Assembly (NCBI GenBank): GCA_038025085.1
Contig: CM076148.1
Location: forward strand, 21,789,001 to 21,853,000
Origin: Tetragonia tetragonoides
Lineage: Eukaryota; Streptophyta; Magnoliopsida; Caryophyllales; Aizoaceae
Reading direction: 5' to 3'
Length of the DNA: 64,000 nucleotides
A model generated the notes under the pieces. The model saw only the letters and a program-made list of their open reading frames with translations, was not told where the DNA came from and made no database searches. The position numbers and the translations under genes were made by a program. Below, one piece after another: positions 34,101-48,500 of this stretch (positions within the stretch are counted from its first letter, which is position 1; each line of letters opens with the position of its first letter).

Positions 34101-35242
34101 TTTTAGTAAGCCCAAACCATCTCAGCACCTTAAACTCAGTGCAGATCTCTCCCATCACCAAGTACCTTATTGTTAGTTGTATTAGCTAAACAATGATCAT
34201 TGGAACCTTGATGACTAAGTGGGGAAAATGCTTATAGAGTCTTGAAAAATGCGAAAAGCAAATGATGGTTAAATATAATGGTGGTAGAATGAAGTGTTGT
34301 ATTGGTACAAGCTTTGCTATATGTGCTAATCATTGAAGTTATCGTCATGCCTTGTCTTTTTGTTACAAATAAGGTGTGTAGTACTGATTAACCATACATC
34401 TCCTCCTATCACTTTCCCCTGATTTCTGTAGATTCTAGAGACATTGTAGCTCCAAATAAATCTTTATGTGCGCTAAGAGTGGGAAAATTTACTTTGATAA
34501 CATGTCCATGCAGGTTATGGATGTTTATATGGGACCAAATGGTTTGCTTCAAACTTGCAGCTCTGTGCGACCATGGCTGTTTATCGATTCTTCTACTATT
34601 GATCCACTGATGTCCAGAAAGCTCTCTGCATCTATTTCGGACTGTTCCTTAAGAGATAAGTTAGGTACTTTCTAGTGAAGCTTCTAAATCATTATGAAAC
34701 TCCTTAGTTTGTGGCTATATTTGTCAAAGCAGCCATGATATGGTTGGCCATTTCATAAGTTAGTTCCAATTAACATGTGTATATTGCCTATTGGTGGTCT
34801 GTTCTTCGTTCATGTTCTGGTTCCTTCCATGACCCTAAATAATATCGTCTATTCTTGGAGTGGCTAGAAAAACGCTCAGAAAGAGATGAGATGGGGGGGT
34901 GGGGGGGTGGGGATGACTAATCACGTATATCATGCTACAGTATGTGATTGTATGATACGCACATCTCTATGTTTGAACTTCTTGATGTACTATAGTTGAA
35001 CAGAGTAATGAATGATGAAAGGGTTTTCAACTGTTTCTCTACAAATTAGCTGTATGATGGAAGACTTCGGAAATTTTGGTTACTGAAACAATTGAGATTG
35101 ATATTCTCGCTCTTGATATTCTCTACAAAGGGTTGGACCACTTGATATTCTCGCTCTCTCTCTCTCTCTAAACTCTCGCACTCTCGCCCTCGATATTCTC
35201 GCTCGACACTCTCGCTCGCCGGCACCTGCAACGGTCAGTGAA

Positions 35243-35301
<59 letters not shown>

Positions 35302-36201
35302 CATCCCCCTCTCTCTCTCTCTCTCCCTCTCTCTCTCTCTCTCTCCCGCTCTCTAGCTTTCTCTCTCCTTCCACCACCACCACCACCACCACCACCATCC
35401 AACCCCCCCCCCCGATCTAGCTCACGCTCTCTCTTTCTCTCTCCCTCTCCTCTCCCCCTCTCTCTCTCTCTCTCGATCCTTCTCTCAACTTTCTCTCTCT
35501 AGCTCTCTAGCTCTCTAGTCCTCGCTCCCTCTCTCTCTCCTTCTCTCTTGCTCTCTCTCTCCCCCCAACCCCCCCCCCCCCCCCAAAGGTCGGTGATCGC
35601 CGGCCGATCTACAAAGGTCGGCGACCGCCGACCCTTTTAGGGGTGAGTGGACCTCCGATCACTTCGTCGGAGGCCCTAATTGACCACCGGCGACACTTCA
35701 TCGCCGTGGAGGAACAACGATCGGCCGGAGATTTCGAGCTCGCCGACCTCGACTTGCCGGGACCTGGAAAGTCGAGTCCGGCGACTTCGCTTGAAGGCCC
35801 AAATTGTCCCTCGGTGAAATCCCACCGCCGTGGACTATCACGCCAGTCGGGAGGTCGGAGTAGCATCCCCTCGCCAGTCGGGAAGCCGCCGACAACCGCC
35901 GACCACGAACAGCACCATACGCAACCAGCACGTCGCCACCTCGCCGGAAACAGGTAGTAGCGCCGTGGGAAGCACCGGCGTACCCCCACCAGACCCGAGG
36001 CCCCTAGCGTGTGTTGTTGACTTCTCACTTGTGCTTGGATTTGACCCTCACTTTATTATTTATTATTCTTGTTGTTGACTTCTCTGACTCTAGCACGTGA
36101 AATTTGCTGTGTGGTACTGATTGCTGGAAACTATTTTTGTGTGCCTGTGTTTGTTTTGTTGGTACCTCTAGCTTATTTAGTAGTAGTAGTATTATTAGTA
36201 C

Positions 36202-36236
<35 letters not shown>

Positions 36237-36504
36237 ATATTATTGTTACTACTATTACTAGTATTATTAGTATTATAATAGTAGTCGTAGTATTATTTAA
36301 CTAATAGTTTTGCGTTTATTAATATTAAGTTACTTGTACCATTGTTCGGTTGTTATTGTATGTAGTATTATTAGTGTTTGTTGTTGCCTTTGTAGTGGTA
36401 TTGGATACTATTGTTATCATTACCATTTATATCATTATTATTATCACTATTATTATTAGTATTATTAGTATTATTATCCGTACTATTATTATTAACAGTA
36501 TTAC

Positions 36505-36582
<78 letters not shown>

Positions 36583-39500
36583 TGGCATTATTATTATTAT
36601 TATCATTGTCGTCGTATTAGGACTATTACTAATATTGTAGGAAATCTGGTTTGCAAGCATAGACGTGGTTTGTTATATAGATACGATTTGCGTTACCTAA
36701 CCTTTTGGTGCGCAAATACTTACCTAGCTTCATGGCTTTTCTAGTTATTATTTTGAGTTAACTGCTTGACTATTGCTTCGGTCGGTGTGGCGTCTTTGAC
36801 TTCTAGTGGTAGAGTTAGGGCCAGTCCTCTGGTGAGATCGGGGTCTCGTAGGGGGAGAGTTGGGGCAAATAGATTGAGGTTTGCCACATGGAATGTAGGG
36901 ACACTCACGGGAAGAACTCTAGAGTTAGTGGAGGTTTTAGAAAAATATAAGGTTAATATCGTGTGTGTCCAGGAAACGAGGTGGTCAGGCGCCAAGGCAA
37001 AAGAGATCAATGGATTCAAACTTTGGTATTCAGGGTGTGCGAGTCAACGGAATGGGGTCGGGATCTTAGTTGACAAGGAGCTTAAACAACATGTTGTAGA
37101 GGTAAGGAGAACCAATGATAGGATTATGTCTATCAAGGTGGTGGTGAAGGAGGAGACCTTCAATGTCATTTGTGCTTATGCACCGCAAGCAGGGTTGGAT
37201 ATGCAACTTAGGCGTCGCTTCTGGGAGGAGTTAGATGAGGTTATTCAGCAGGTTCCCCCTAGTGAGAAACTCCTGGTAGGAGGAGACTTCAATGGACACA
37301 TAGGGGCCACGTCGGATGGGTATTCTGGTGCTCATGGAGGGTTCGGGTACGGAGTTAGGAACGATGGTGGCATGGCTGTCTTAGATTTTTCGACTGCGTA
37401 TGACCTAATGGTAACCAACTCCTTCTACAACAAAAGAGAGGAGCACCTAGTTACTTTTAGAAACAGCACCGCTAAGACCCAAATAGATTACATTCTTGTT
37501 AGGCGTGGCGACCGAGGGGCGTGCATGGATTGCAAGGTTTTACCAGGTGCGTGTGTGTCGACCCAACATAGGATGGTCGTTTTGGACCTTGAGATGAAGG
37601 GGTGGAAGAGGAAGAGAAGTGCACACAATGGCACCAAAATCAAGTGGTGGAATCTTAGAGGAATCGGGGGGAGTCAATTTAGGGCAAAGGTTGAGTCGGA
37701 TAGCATCTGGAGAAGAGAAGGTAACGCGAGTCAAATGTGGGCAGGGGTGGCGGATCTCATTAGGAATGCGGCGAAGGAGACTTTAGGAGTTGCAAGAGGG
37801 ATAGGAAGTAGCAAGAAGGAATCCTGGTGGTGGAGTGAGGATATTCAAAACAGGGTGAAGGCTAAGTAGGTTGCCTATAAAGCCCTAATGGATAGCACTA
37901 TAGATGAGGAAAAGGTGGAGAAGCGGGAAGTCTACAGAGCGGCAAAGGAGGCAAAGAAATCAGTAGCAGAAGCCAAAAGTAAAGCATATGAGAGCCTGTA
38001 CCAAAAATTGGCCACTAAGGAGGGAGAACAGGACGTGTACAGGTTGGCGAGAGCTAGGGAGAGGAAGACCAGAGACCTGGATCAAGTTCGTTGTATTAAG
38101 GATGAGGCGGGGAGAGTTCTTGTGGACGACGCGAACATCAAGAGGAGGTGGCATGGGTATTTCAATGAGCTCTTTAACAACGTTGGAGACGTAGCCATTT
38201 CGTTGGGAGACCTTACCACATCCGAGCAATACCGCAACTACAGCTTTTGTCGTCGCGTTACGAAGGAAGAAATCAAAGGGGCCATGCGGACGATGAAGAG
38301 TGGGAAGGCAGTAGGACCAGATGAGATACCCATAGAGGTATGGAAGAGTTTGGGGGAAGAAGGTCTATTGTGGTTAGTTAGGCTTTTCAACGTGATCCTT
38401 AAATCCGCAAGGATGCCGGAGGAGTGGCGACTCAGCACATTGATTCCTCTATACAAGAACAAAGGAGATATCCAAAGCTGCAACAACTATAGGGGTATTA
38501 AGCTACTCAGTCACACCATGAAGCTATGGGAGAGAGTGATTGAGAAGAGACTAAGGAAGAGTACTCTAATCTCGGAGAACCAATTCGGCTTCATGCCAGG
38601 GAGGTCAACAACGGAAGCGATTCATCTGATTAGACGTTCTATGGAGCACTACAGAGAGAGACAAAGGGACTTGCACATGGTTTTCATTGATTTGGAGAAG
38701 GCGTATGACAGGGTATCCAGAGAAGTTTTGTGGAGGTGCTTGGAAGCCAAGGGGGTTCCAGTCGCCTATATCCGAGTGATTAAGGATATGTATGAAGGAG
38801 TGAGGACTAGGTTCAGGACTACAGGAGGGGAAACTGAGCAATTTTCTATAGATAATGGGTTACATCAAGGGTCATCGTTGAGTCCCTTTTTATTCGCAAC
38901 CGTCATGGATGAGCTCACTAAGACTATCCAGGGGGATGTGCCTTGGTGTATGTTGTTTGCCGACGACATTGTTCTGATAGACGAGACTACAGAAGGTGTT
39001 AACGCCAAATTGGAACTTTGGCGGGACACACTAGAGTCAAAGGGATTCAAGCTAAGTAGGACAAAGACCGAGTACTTGGAAGGCAAATTCACAAGAAATG
39101 GGGTTGCCTCGGATATGGAGATTAAGATTGGTACGGAGGTGGTACCGAAGAAGGATTGTTTCAAATATCTCGGTTCAATCATACAGGGCAACGGCGAGAT
39201 TGACGATGACGTGACTCATCGTATCAGAACAGGGTGGCTAAAGTGGAGGAGTGCAACGGGAGTTCTATGTGACAGAAAAATCCCACTAAAACTTAAAGGC
39301 AAATTTTATTGTACAGCCATCAGGCCACCTATGCTATATGGGGCGGAGTGTTGGCCGGTGAGGCAGGTGCATGTGCAGAAGATGCGGGTGACCGAGATGA
39401 GGATGCTTCGTTGGATGTGCAACTCTACAAGAAGAGATAGAATTAGGAACGAAATGTTGAGAGGCAAGGTGGGAATGACCGATATCGACAACAAGATGCG

Positions 39501-42500
39501 AGAAACAAGGCTTAGGTGGCTTGGGCATGTGAGGAGGAGACATCGTGATGCACCGGTGAGAAGGTGTGAGAGAATTACACTTAGAGATTGTAAACGAAGA
39601 CGAGGACGCCCGAAGAAGACTTGGGAAGAGGTAATCAGGCAGGATTTGACCCGTCTAGATCTTACCGAGGACTTGGTCCTAGATAGGAGAGTATGGCGTA
39701 GCAGGATCCGTGTAGAGGATCCGCGTTAGATTAGGGTTGTGCATTGGCTAGTACTAGAGGTTGATTCAGTTTGTTTATAGCCTGTAGCGTCTCCTTCAAT
39801 TTATGTTGCTCAGTAAGTAGAATCTTGTGTTAGTATGTTTACTGATTTACTTCCCTTGCCCTTTTGATCATTCTTTACTGCTTTAAAAAAAAAAAAAAAA
39901 AAAAAAACGTTTTCAAATGCATTTTCGAAAAAAAAAAAAAAAAAAAGGTTTTTGTGGGTCTTTCGGAAACAGTCTCTCTTCTAGGCGACTAGTTAGGGGT
40001 AAGACTGCGTACATCTGGACCTCCCCAGACCCCGCCCTAGGCGGGACACTTACTGGGTTGTTGTTGTTGTTGTGAAACAATTGAGAAATCTTCACGAACC
40101 TAGGAAAGACGCCATCATATCAAACAATGTAAATTTATAGACAAGTGTTTGGGGATGCTCTTTTGCCTTACTGGTATTAACAAGTTTCGGTCTCCCTAAT
40201 TATATATAGTTTATTCAATGTGTGTTCTTGTGGACCGAGCTTTTTAATGCGCTAATGCATTAAATGTAAGGAATATGACCTCTTGATGGATAGTTAAAGA
40301 TGCTACTAGATAATCTGTTTGATGCTTTGGTTATTCCTTTTTTCCCCTTCCACGAATTATATTGTACCATTTATTTCTTTGTATGTGTCAGTTATAATTT
40401 CGGAAACAGCCTCCCTGCTAGGCGACTAGTTAGGGGTAAGGCTGCGTACATCTGGACCTCCCCAGACCCCGCCCTCGGCGGGACATTTACTGGGTTGTTG
40501 TTGTTGTTGTTGTAGTTATAATTTCTGGAAGTTAATGTAGATGGTCAGGAAACCCCAGTCATGTTGGACGCTCCAGTTTCTGGTGGTACGCTTGCTGCTG
40601 AAGCTGGAACACTGACTTTCATGGTAAGATATTTACTTCTGAACTTAAAACTGCATAACCTCCCAGTGGTGATGACTTTAGAGTTTGGGTTTAGGAGCAT
40701 TTCCATTTCCTGATGAGTTTGTCCTCTAATTTTTTCAATCTGGCTGCTGACCCTTTTGCCTGTGCTAGTTCCCATAAGTACTTGTTATGGTCTGTTGTTT
40801 CATCTTTCTAATTCAGAAAATTGGCTTATTATGGTTTCTTTTCTTAAATATGCATCATCAAGATAGAGCATCCAACCTATGTCACGATGTCTAGTCATTG
40901 GGTTTATATGAAGATTGACAATACGACAGGCAGGAACTATTTTATCTATATTACGGACTTCTTTTGTTCTCTACTCTTCATCCTTCCTCTTTACAATTTA
41001 CTCAACAAACATTCATAATGATAGAATTCAATTTGCAGTTATAGACTGTTCAAAAGAATTTAACAACAGCAGTGTATTGGTAAAGACAAGGCCCGCATAT
41101 CAAGAATCATAATTGCATTTAGTCGAATGATTGAAAAAATGACTATTGACTTTGCTCAATGGCTGTATGTTCATGATATGCTTGCAGTTTGTTGCTTGCT
41201 ATCTTTCCTGATTTTCATGCATTTCATTGTGTTGAAAGAACCAAATCTCATTTTGACATATCACATTAAGGACCGATATTTAAATTTTCAGTTAGTCTCT
41301 TAGATTTTTAAATATTAAGGTGGTAAGCTACAATATCAACATGTGTAGGAGACCAAGGGGTATGTACTATACTAAGTCTGCTGCGTACTGGAAGTTCAAT
41401 CATTGCTGAGTAGTCTCCAAGTTTTTTGACGTGATTTATGGGAGGAAGGTTTACTTGCTACATAAGTCTAGTGACAGCATCACCGCGGTTAATATGGATC
41501 TGGCTTCTCTTTTTTGATTTCATCCTTGGCTGTACGTGTGAATTGTGATGTAGGATCTTCCTTTTACTTAGGGTTGGTTTTGTGACAGTCCTAGGAGCCA
41601 GGGGGGCAACTTCCTGGGATCTTGTTGTTGAAAAAGTGTCGAGGATATTGAAGAATTGGACGACAGCCTATTTGCTGTGCAGAATGCAGTACTCTTATTC
41701 TTTTCTTCGTCCAGTTACCCTTGTTTATTTATCTACCCTATGATTTTGGTCCGAAAAAATCATGGCTTCCTTTGTTCTCAGAGAAACTATCATCTTTCGG
41801 TTGGAACCTTGTGCATGACAGGGGCCTGGTTTCTGGAGCTTGGTGTCTTGCTGACAAAATGGCATCGGCTATTTTCCTTGGAACCTTACTCCCTGCGGCA
41901 TAGGAGTACTGGAAGAAGGTATGCCTCGAGGAGGAATCACAGAGAAACGTAATGCGCTTACAGGTGGTTGTGCTTCTTGTTGCTGTCCTTGGAAGTTCAA
42001 TCCTCTAATTTCCTCTTTCTTCGTTCCATCGGTCAGATCTGAAGTTGGGAATTGGGATCAAGTTGGGTTATGGAAAGTGCTTTGGACAGAGGAGCAGCTT
42101 TTCCCATATTTTTGCCTCAATTTTTAATCCATGCTTCTTGGTCAAAGATGGTATATCCTCTTGTTAGTACAAAATTATTGGATATGAATAAACTAAAGGA
42201 ACTTGGATATGGCTTCTAGGCATGTACAAGTACACTTTCCTAAAAGTTTAGTCTCGACCCTCTAGGAAGTGACCGGGTTACACGAAACAACTTTCGAGAT
42301 ACAAAGGAGTCACAGAGTATATTGTTCGCCCCACAATTATACTCCACTAATGTGCTTGTGTTGGTGATATTTGTCTTAAACAAGATGATAAACCACCATC
42401 TCTAATGTCCATGGTATGTCATCATGAAAGTGATCAAATCTCGTTCATGTGTCATGACTAACCAACCAAGAAGAGTTTCTTTTCTTGCCCAAGGAGAAAA

Positions 42501-45500
42501 TCCATTCTCCTTATTCTTATCTCTCACCCCATATTTAGTCAAATGTTGATTGTTTTAGAGTGGGCAGGGACGAGGTGGCCGTTTCTTCACCTTCAGTTTG
42601 CCGACTACACGATCCTATTCCTTTCCGCCGAGTTAGGGTGCTTCAAGAATGTGTTTATTATCCTTCAGATCTTTGAGGTTGTGTCTGGTATGAGAATCAA
42701 TCTTTCTAAGTGTAGTCTGTTGGGGGTGAACATTGATAGCTCTGTCTTGGACCCTCTTGCGAGTTTGGTCGGTTGTCAGATCCAGCAGTGGCCCCTCACC
42801 TACCTTGGTGTCCCGTTTGGGGGAAATCCCCGGGCTACCTCTTATTGGGAGCTAGTTGTGTCTAGGGTCGCTAAATGTTTAGAAGGGTGGAAGGGGGTGT
42901 ACTTTTCTCTAGGCGGGAAGATTACTATACTCCAATCTTGTTTGTCTAGCATTCCCCTTTACTACCTTTCTCTGTTCAGGATCCCGGTCAGTGTGGCTCA
43001 AAATTTTGAGAGATTGATGCGTGATTTCTTATGGTCTGGAGCTGGTGGGGGTAAAAGGGATCACCTTGTCAGTTGGGACCTTGTGTGTAGGCCCAAGGCT
43101 GAGGGTGGGTGGACTGGGGTTTGGGCGTTTGGTGTTCAAAAAACATTTCGCTTGTGGGGAAGTGGTTATGGCGTTTTCCTTTGGAACCCGACTCCCTATG
43201 GCACCGAGTTATCAGGGCAAGTACTGTCTTTTACAGAACGGATAGGATGCTCATGCCGGCTCCTCCATCTCCCACGCTTGCCCTTGAAGATTCATTTCGC
43301 ATGTATCTTCTTTCTTTCTCCCTCTGGTCAGATTTAGATTGGGGAACGGATATTGGGTAAGGTTCTGGGAGGATTTGTGGAATGGGGACTCCTCGTTCTC
43401 TTCCAAATATCCTCGGGTTTTCCATTTGTCCACCCTCCACGACACACCGGTCGCTGCTTTCTTTTCTGCCAGCACCGGTGCGTGGGATTTACATTTGCAG
43501 AGAGCTCCTTTTGATTGGGAATTGGGGGAACTAACTTCTTTGCTCAGTGTTCTGGATACCATTCATTTTGATTCCACTGGTGATTCCCGGTTTTGGATTA
43601 GAGACCCCTCCGGGGTTTTCTCTTGCAAATCCTTCCTTCACACTCTTAGCCTCCCCTCACACAATGCCCCCTTCGCTTTGGCCAATTTCATATGGAAGTC
43701 AAAAGCTCCCCTTAAAGTGCGCCCCTTTGTGTGGACTATGGCATTAGGTAAGGTGAACACTCATGATATGGTTCAACGGAGGAGGCTTGGCTGGTCCTTG
43801 TCCCCGGATATGTGTGTGCTTTGTAATGAAGCTTGTGAGACTTGTTTACACCTTTTCTTGCATTGTCGTTTCACTCAATCTCTTTGGAGAAGGTTGTTGA
43901 GCATGGCGGGGGAATCTTTCATTTGCTCCACCACTATCACTCAGCTCATCCAGGCTCGAACTCTTGGCCTAGGTAGGGGTAAGGAGAACAAGATGTTGTG
44001 GAGATGTGCGTTCTTTGCTATCTTTTGGTGTGTTTGGTTGGAACGTAACTCCTGAACGTTTGATGGGGTCCGTAAGCCTCCTGCCTTTGTTTGGGATCGT
44101 GCGGTGTATTTGGCTCCTCTCTGGGCCAAGGCTTCGGGGGCTTTTAGAGCGGTGCCTCTCTCTGACGTACAACGTCATCGGGGCGATCTGTAAAGTAGTT
44201 TTTCTTTAGCCTTTTCTTTTGAGGACTACTTGTCCTCTTGGTTGTAATGCTTACTATCTTCAGTTGCAATAAAACTTTATCAAAAAAAAAACAATTCTCC
44301 AAAATCCTCCTACAATCTAAGAGTATGCAACCAAGCACATATGCAGATCCAGATGTGCAGCCACCCTGAAGTTAACTAGTAAAACCTTCAGTGGCCTTGA
44401 GGGGCCTCAAACTTGAGACCCCTAAGATAGATATATTATACAGGCCAGTTCTAATAGTTTGGCTTTCTTTATCCATAACTGAAACCAGTCCATTTGCACA
44501 AGCTGCAATTTTCCTGCTTAGGAGTAGTCCAAGACTTTACTCTTGCAGAATGTTATCTTATCAATTACTGGCTTACACTATGACACATTGAGTTTCTGTG
44601 GACAAGCAAACACGGGCAACCCATGGTATCTAAAAGGTAGCTCCTTCTTATGAAAGCCAAGGTAGACAGTTTAGCCCACCTCCACGTCTCCCCTAAAAAA
44701 TATTAGGGAAAAGAAAAAGACATTATTGAAACAGTACTTTCCTTTTGAAACTAAAGCCACTAAAACACCTGATGCAACAGCTAAATGGACAAAAGATCTT
44801 TTTTCTTCTTCCAAATCGCAAAAACACATCAGCAGAGGATAATTGAGATGTTTTTTTTAGCTTTTGGCATCATGGATGATTTTAACAGAAGTTAAACCTA
44901 ATTCAAAGCTTAGAAGGAGAACAAATGATGATAATTTATGTCAGGGTTGAGACATAATCGTGGCTTGCACCATTGCAAGCACAAATGGAACAATGGCAAA
45001 AATAATGGGAAAAATGGCTTTATCTTCAATTTAATTTCTGTTTTCTCGTTCTCTATAGTTTTTGTTTGTGTTATGCGAGTGCTCAAATTCAGTCGCAATC
45101 ATTTTCCTTTTCTCTCAACATAGTTATAATTTTTTTAGCAGTCTGGACAATCATTTGAATTGTTTTCAGACCTCTTAAAGAACCTCCATTTTTTTTTCTT
45201 CTACTTGATTCAATATCTTTGTATGAACTTTCAATACACACCTTGGGCCGAAAGTTGATGAATAATTACTCCTTTTAGTATACATTGTATAAGTTTGGTG
45301 ACTAATTGCTAAAATGTCATCTAGGTAGGCGGCGCAGAGGAAACCTATCTGGTGGCAGAGCCGCTGTTTCATACCATGGGCAGAGCCTCAGTTTATTGCG
45401 GTGGAGCAGGAAATGGTTCGGTAGGTTCTTACATGTGATTCAAGATGTTTTCTGCAACACATTTTTGAGTGGGCTCTACTTGCATTTGGATAGTTCCTGT

Positions 45501-48500
45501 CGAATTTTCCCCTTCATAATGACCAATTTACCGAGTTCAAATAAATATTACCATAGAGCATCTAATGGTACCCCTATGTTTTGAACTGTTTAACATGGTG
45601 GACAATGTTTTCTCAAAATTTACACGGGACTCTTCAATTTTTATGGCATTCTACATGGTGACCTCTCACCTACAACTTTGTTAATGAAATGTTAAATTTC
45701 ACTAATAAACATATGCTCCATCATTTAGCGTATTTTCTTACTCCCACTAATTCACTATTACCAATGGAACTTCATTGGAGCGCATGTATAGAATGTTTGG
45801 ATGGAAATTATATTATTGGAAAAAATGAAAAAAGTTTGAAATGAGCGCTCTCGGAGCTTGTAATAGTAGCAACATGGTTTACTGAACGTAAGGAGAGATG
45901 GAAGGTGGGGAAATGGATTAGCTAATTGAAATTAGTCTTATTCAACTTAAATTTCATAGAAAGTGACTAATGCATGATAACAGACAACACATTGACGGTA
46001 ACTATCACTTGGTAGGCGAACATGTTGCCAAGGTTTCATTGGCTGTTAAATATGTTCCCTCTAATTTTCAGTTAGTGGATAATTTTACTAAAGGGTTCTC
46101 TTCCTACCAATATTTGTATCTTAAGGATAAATTGACTGTGTGTCCACCCGATCAGTTTTGTTTGTAATAGGGTTAACGTAAGGATACAATTGTAATTTTG
46201 ATCTGTACCGTATCTGAGAACTATAAGCTCCCAGTTGGATTGAGACATTCAGTCTAATATTTCAATATTTGTTCTGTCACCATGTAAAAAACTCTTAAGG
46301 CACCCGTATAGAAGTTGAACAACTTTTGTCCACCATGTAGAAAAGTCCAAAAGTATTGGGGCACCATGTTGAATGTCCCAAATAATTATTTAACTTATTG
46401 AAGTTGCGAACCTTCTTACAGTAAAAAAATAGTTATTCACAGACGCCTACAGTCACCACTAGGCCCTGGCTACATATATGTTTCTTATCAAACTTTCCCC
46501 TTTGTATCCCCTGGCATGGTGTACAGAGTTGCCACGTTATGTCTGAGCTAAAGGTTTTTTCATTTACATACTTTTGTTCTAGAGAATCAACGACGACGAT
46601 ACTTCTGAAAAATTCTTTTTTAACTGTATTGTATATTGCACTAGTGTAGTAAGGATATGAGTGTTGACATTTGAAATCAATCAGCCTATTTGTTAATTGT
46701 GATACGTATGTATAAGTTCTCACATAGAGCTCATTACGAATTCACAAATTTCTCCTTGTTCTTTCTCTTGGTTTTCCCTCATATGTTACTTTGGGGGTTC
46801 GGTATTGGGAATGGGGGTGTAGGACAAGAACCAATTAACATTGCATTGATAAGAGCATGTGTGAATTTCACCTAGATTATATTTAGAAATCATAAATTTC
46901 ATTGAAAAATATAAACAAAAGGGAAACAAAAGCTGATTGCTGATGCTCTCCTGAACAAAGCTAGGGCATGGGAAGGGCACAAAGATGTTGCACAAGAACC
47001 AACACAACACTGCATTGAGAAGAGCATGTGTGACATTCCATTTAGGTTATAGTTGCAAAGGAGAATTTCGTTGAAGGGAACGGAAACTGATGCTGGTACT
47101 CTCCCCTTCACGAAGCTCAGATTTTTAACGAGCAAAATATAATAGGGTAGTATACAACTTCATCAGGAAGTTAGGAAAGCAAGACATTTATTTGAATGAG
47201 CTTTACGCTTTGCTCCTAAATTCATTCAGAACATAAAATTTCGTCGTCCTTTTTTTACGTCATAGTAAATGATCAGTTGTGGTAATTATATCCTAATATT
47301 TTAGTACACCATATATGACGCTATGTTCTCTCAGCTTTTTCTCTCGGCAAACGTTAACAGCTATGGCTAATGTGCTCTGCGTTGATGGTGAGAAAGCCCA
47401 GAGCTAGCGGGGGGCAAACAATGGGGTTGAGGGTAATGAGAGTGTTGAGAATCCTTCTAGTCCAGTTGAAATGCCAATTCCACATATGTAAAACAGTAGT
47501 CTGCGATCTAATCTAGGTCTAGATAGGGGTTTTCGTAACTTGGCGAATGAGCTGAAATGCGCTGGAGATTCTTACTCTTGGAGTGCTAAATGGGTCCGTT
47601 CAGCAGATTGAGCTCACACCGGAGAAAATTAACTAATGGCTCTCGCAACATCGGGAGAAAGCACAAAGAAGAGGGTCCTGGGCAGATGAGGCTGAGGCCG
47701 AGAGAATTCGAGTCGGGCAAGTGAACAGGATAACCCATCTGCTTCGGATAACTTTGATATTTCAAAACTGAAAAATGCTGGTTTTAGATTTGAATTTGTG
47801 GAACCACTAATACATGAGGGGAACCTGTGGGTGAAATTTTGCTTAGTGATATTGAGTCTGAGATTGAATACTGGAATCAAGCCCTTGTATGCTATATGTG
47901 CTAGGAGCTAGGCCACCTGTTAGTGCTTTTAGTGGTTTGTTAAGGCATATTTGGGCTAACAAGGGCATGAGGAAGATTGCTATGATGAACGATGCGATTG
48001 TGTTGGTTAGCTTTGAATCCGTGCTGAAGAGGGATGCGATTCTATAGGAGCGGATTTTCCATCTTGATGATAAGCCTTTGATTGTTAGGCCTTGGTCAGC
48101 AATAATTAATTATGCAAAGGAAGAGCCTACTTCAGTTCCAATTTGGGTTAAACTGCCAGGACTGGATGTAAAATACTGGACTGAGCAAGGTTGCTAGTCT
48201 CATTGGGAGGCCTATGATGGCAGATAAATATACGGAGATGAAGGTGGGAATAAATAGGGTCTTGGTGAAGTTGATATTGCATCTGAATTTCTGATAAGGC
48301 TTATTTTAGAAAGTAAAGGGGCAATGTTCTTGAACAATTTGTAGACTATGATTGGAAGCCTACCATTTGTGGACATTGTAAGCAATATGGACACGTTGAG
48401 GAAGCCTGCCTGAATAAACAAGGGAGGAAGATAATAATGGAGTGGTTGCAGCTGATTTCGTTTTTATAACTGGAAATGTGCTGAACATTGAACAACAAAT

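Larger units (their letters stand above)
35098..40072 (+). mobile_element. Near-complete RTE-clade LINE in HIBADH intron 4
   Basis: A 4975-bp insertion flanked by a perfect 14-bp duplication TGAAACAATTGAGA (35084-35097 and 40073-40086). It has a 1.67-kb leader rich in microsatellites, one long ORF (36766-39729), a 3' region with two poly(A) runs at about 39883-39946, and a tail ending in TTGTTGTTGTTGTTG. A (TTG)n tail is usual for plant RTE elements. It inserted in the same direction as HIBADH. It appears complete at the 5' end because the leader continues to the duplication. Confidence 0.92.

Noticed and set aside
35238..35420. Frames of Leu/Ser and Arg/Glu repeats on both strands
   Set aside because: They are translations of (CT)n microsatellite.
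35609..36028. Open frames on both strands in the GC-rich RTE leader, possible ORF1
   Set aside because: No family resemblance; open frames on both strands point to composition. RTE elements normally have a single ORF.
36069..36660. Poly-Leu/poly-Ile frames resembling membrane proteins
   Set aside because: They are translations of the TTA/ATT microsatellite in the RTE leader.
41640..41950. Possible gene or LINE around 41656-41952
   Set aside because: Only weak L1-like words and no consistent frame; left unclassified.
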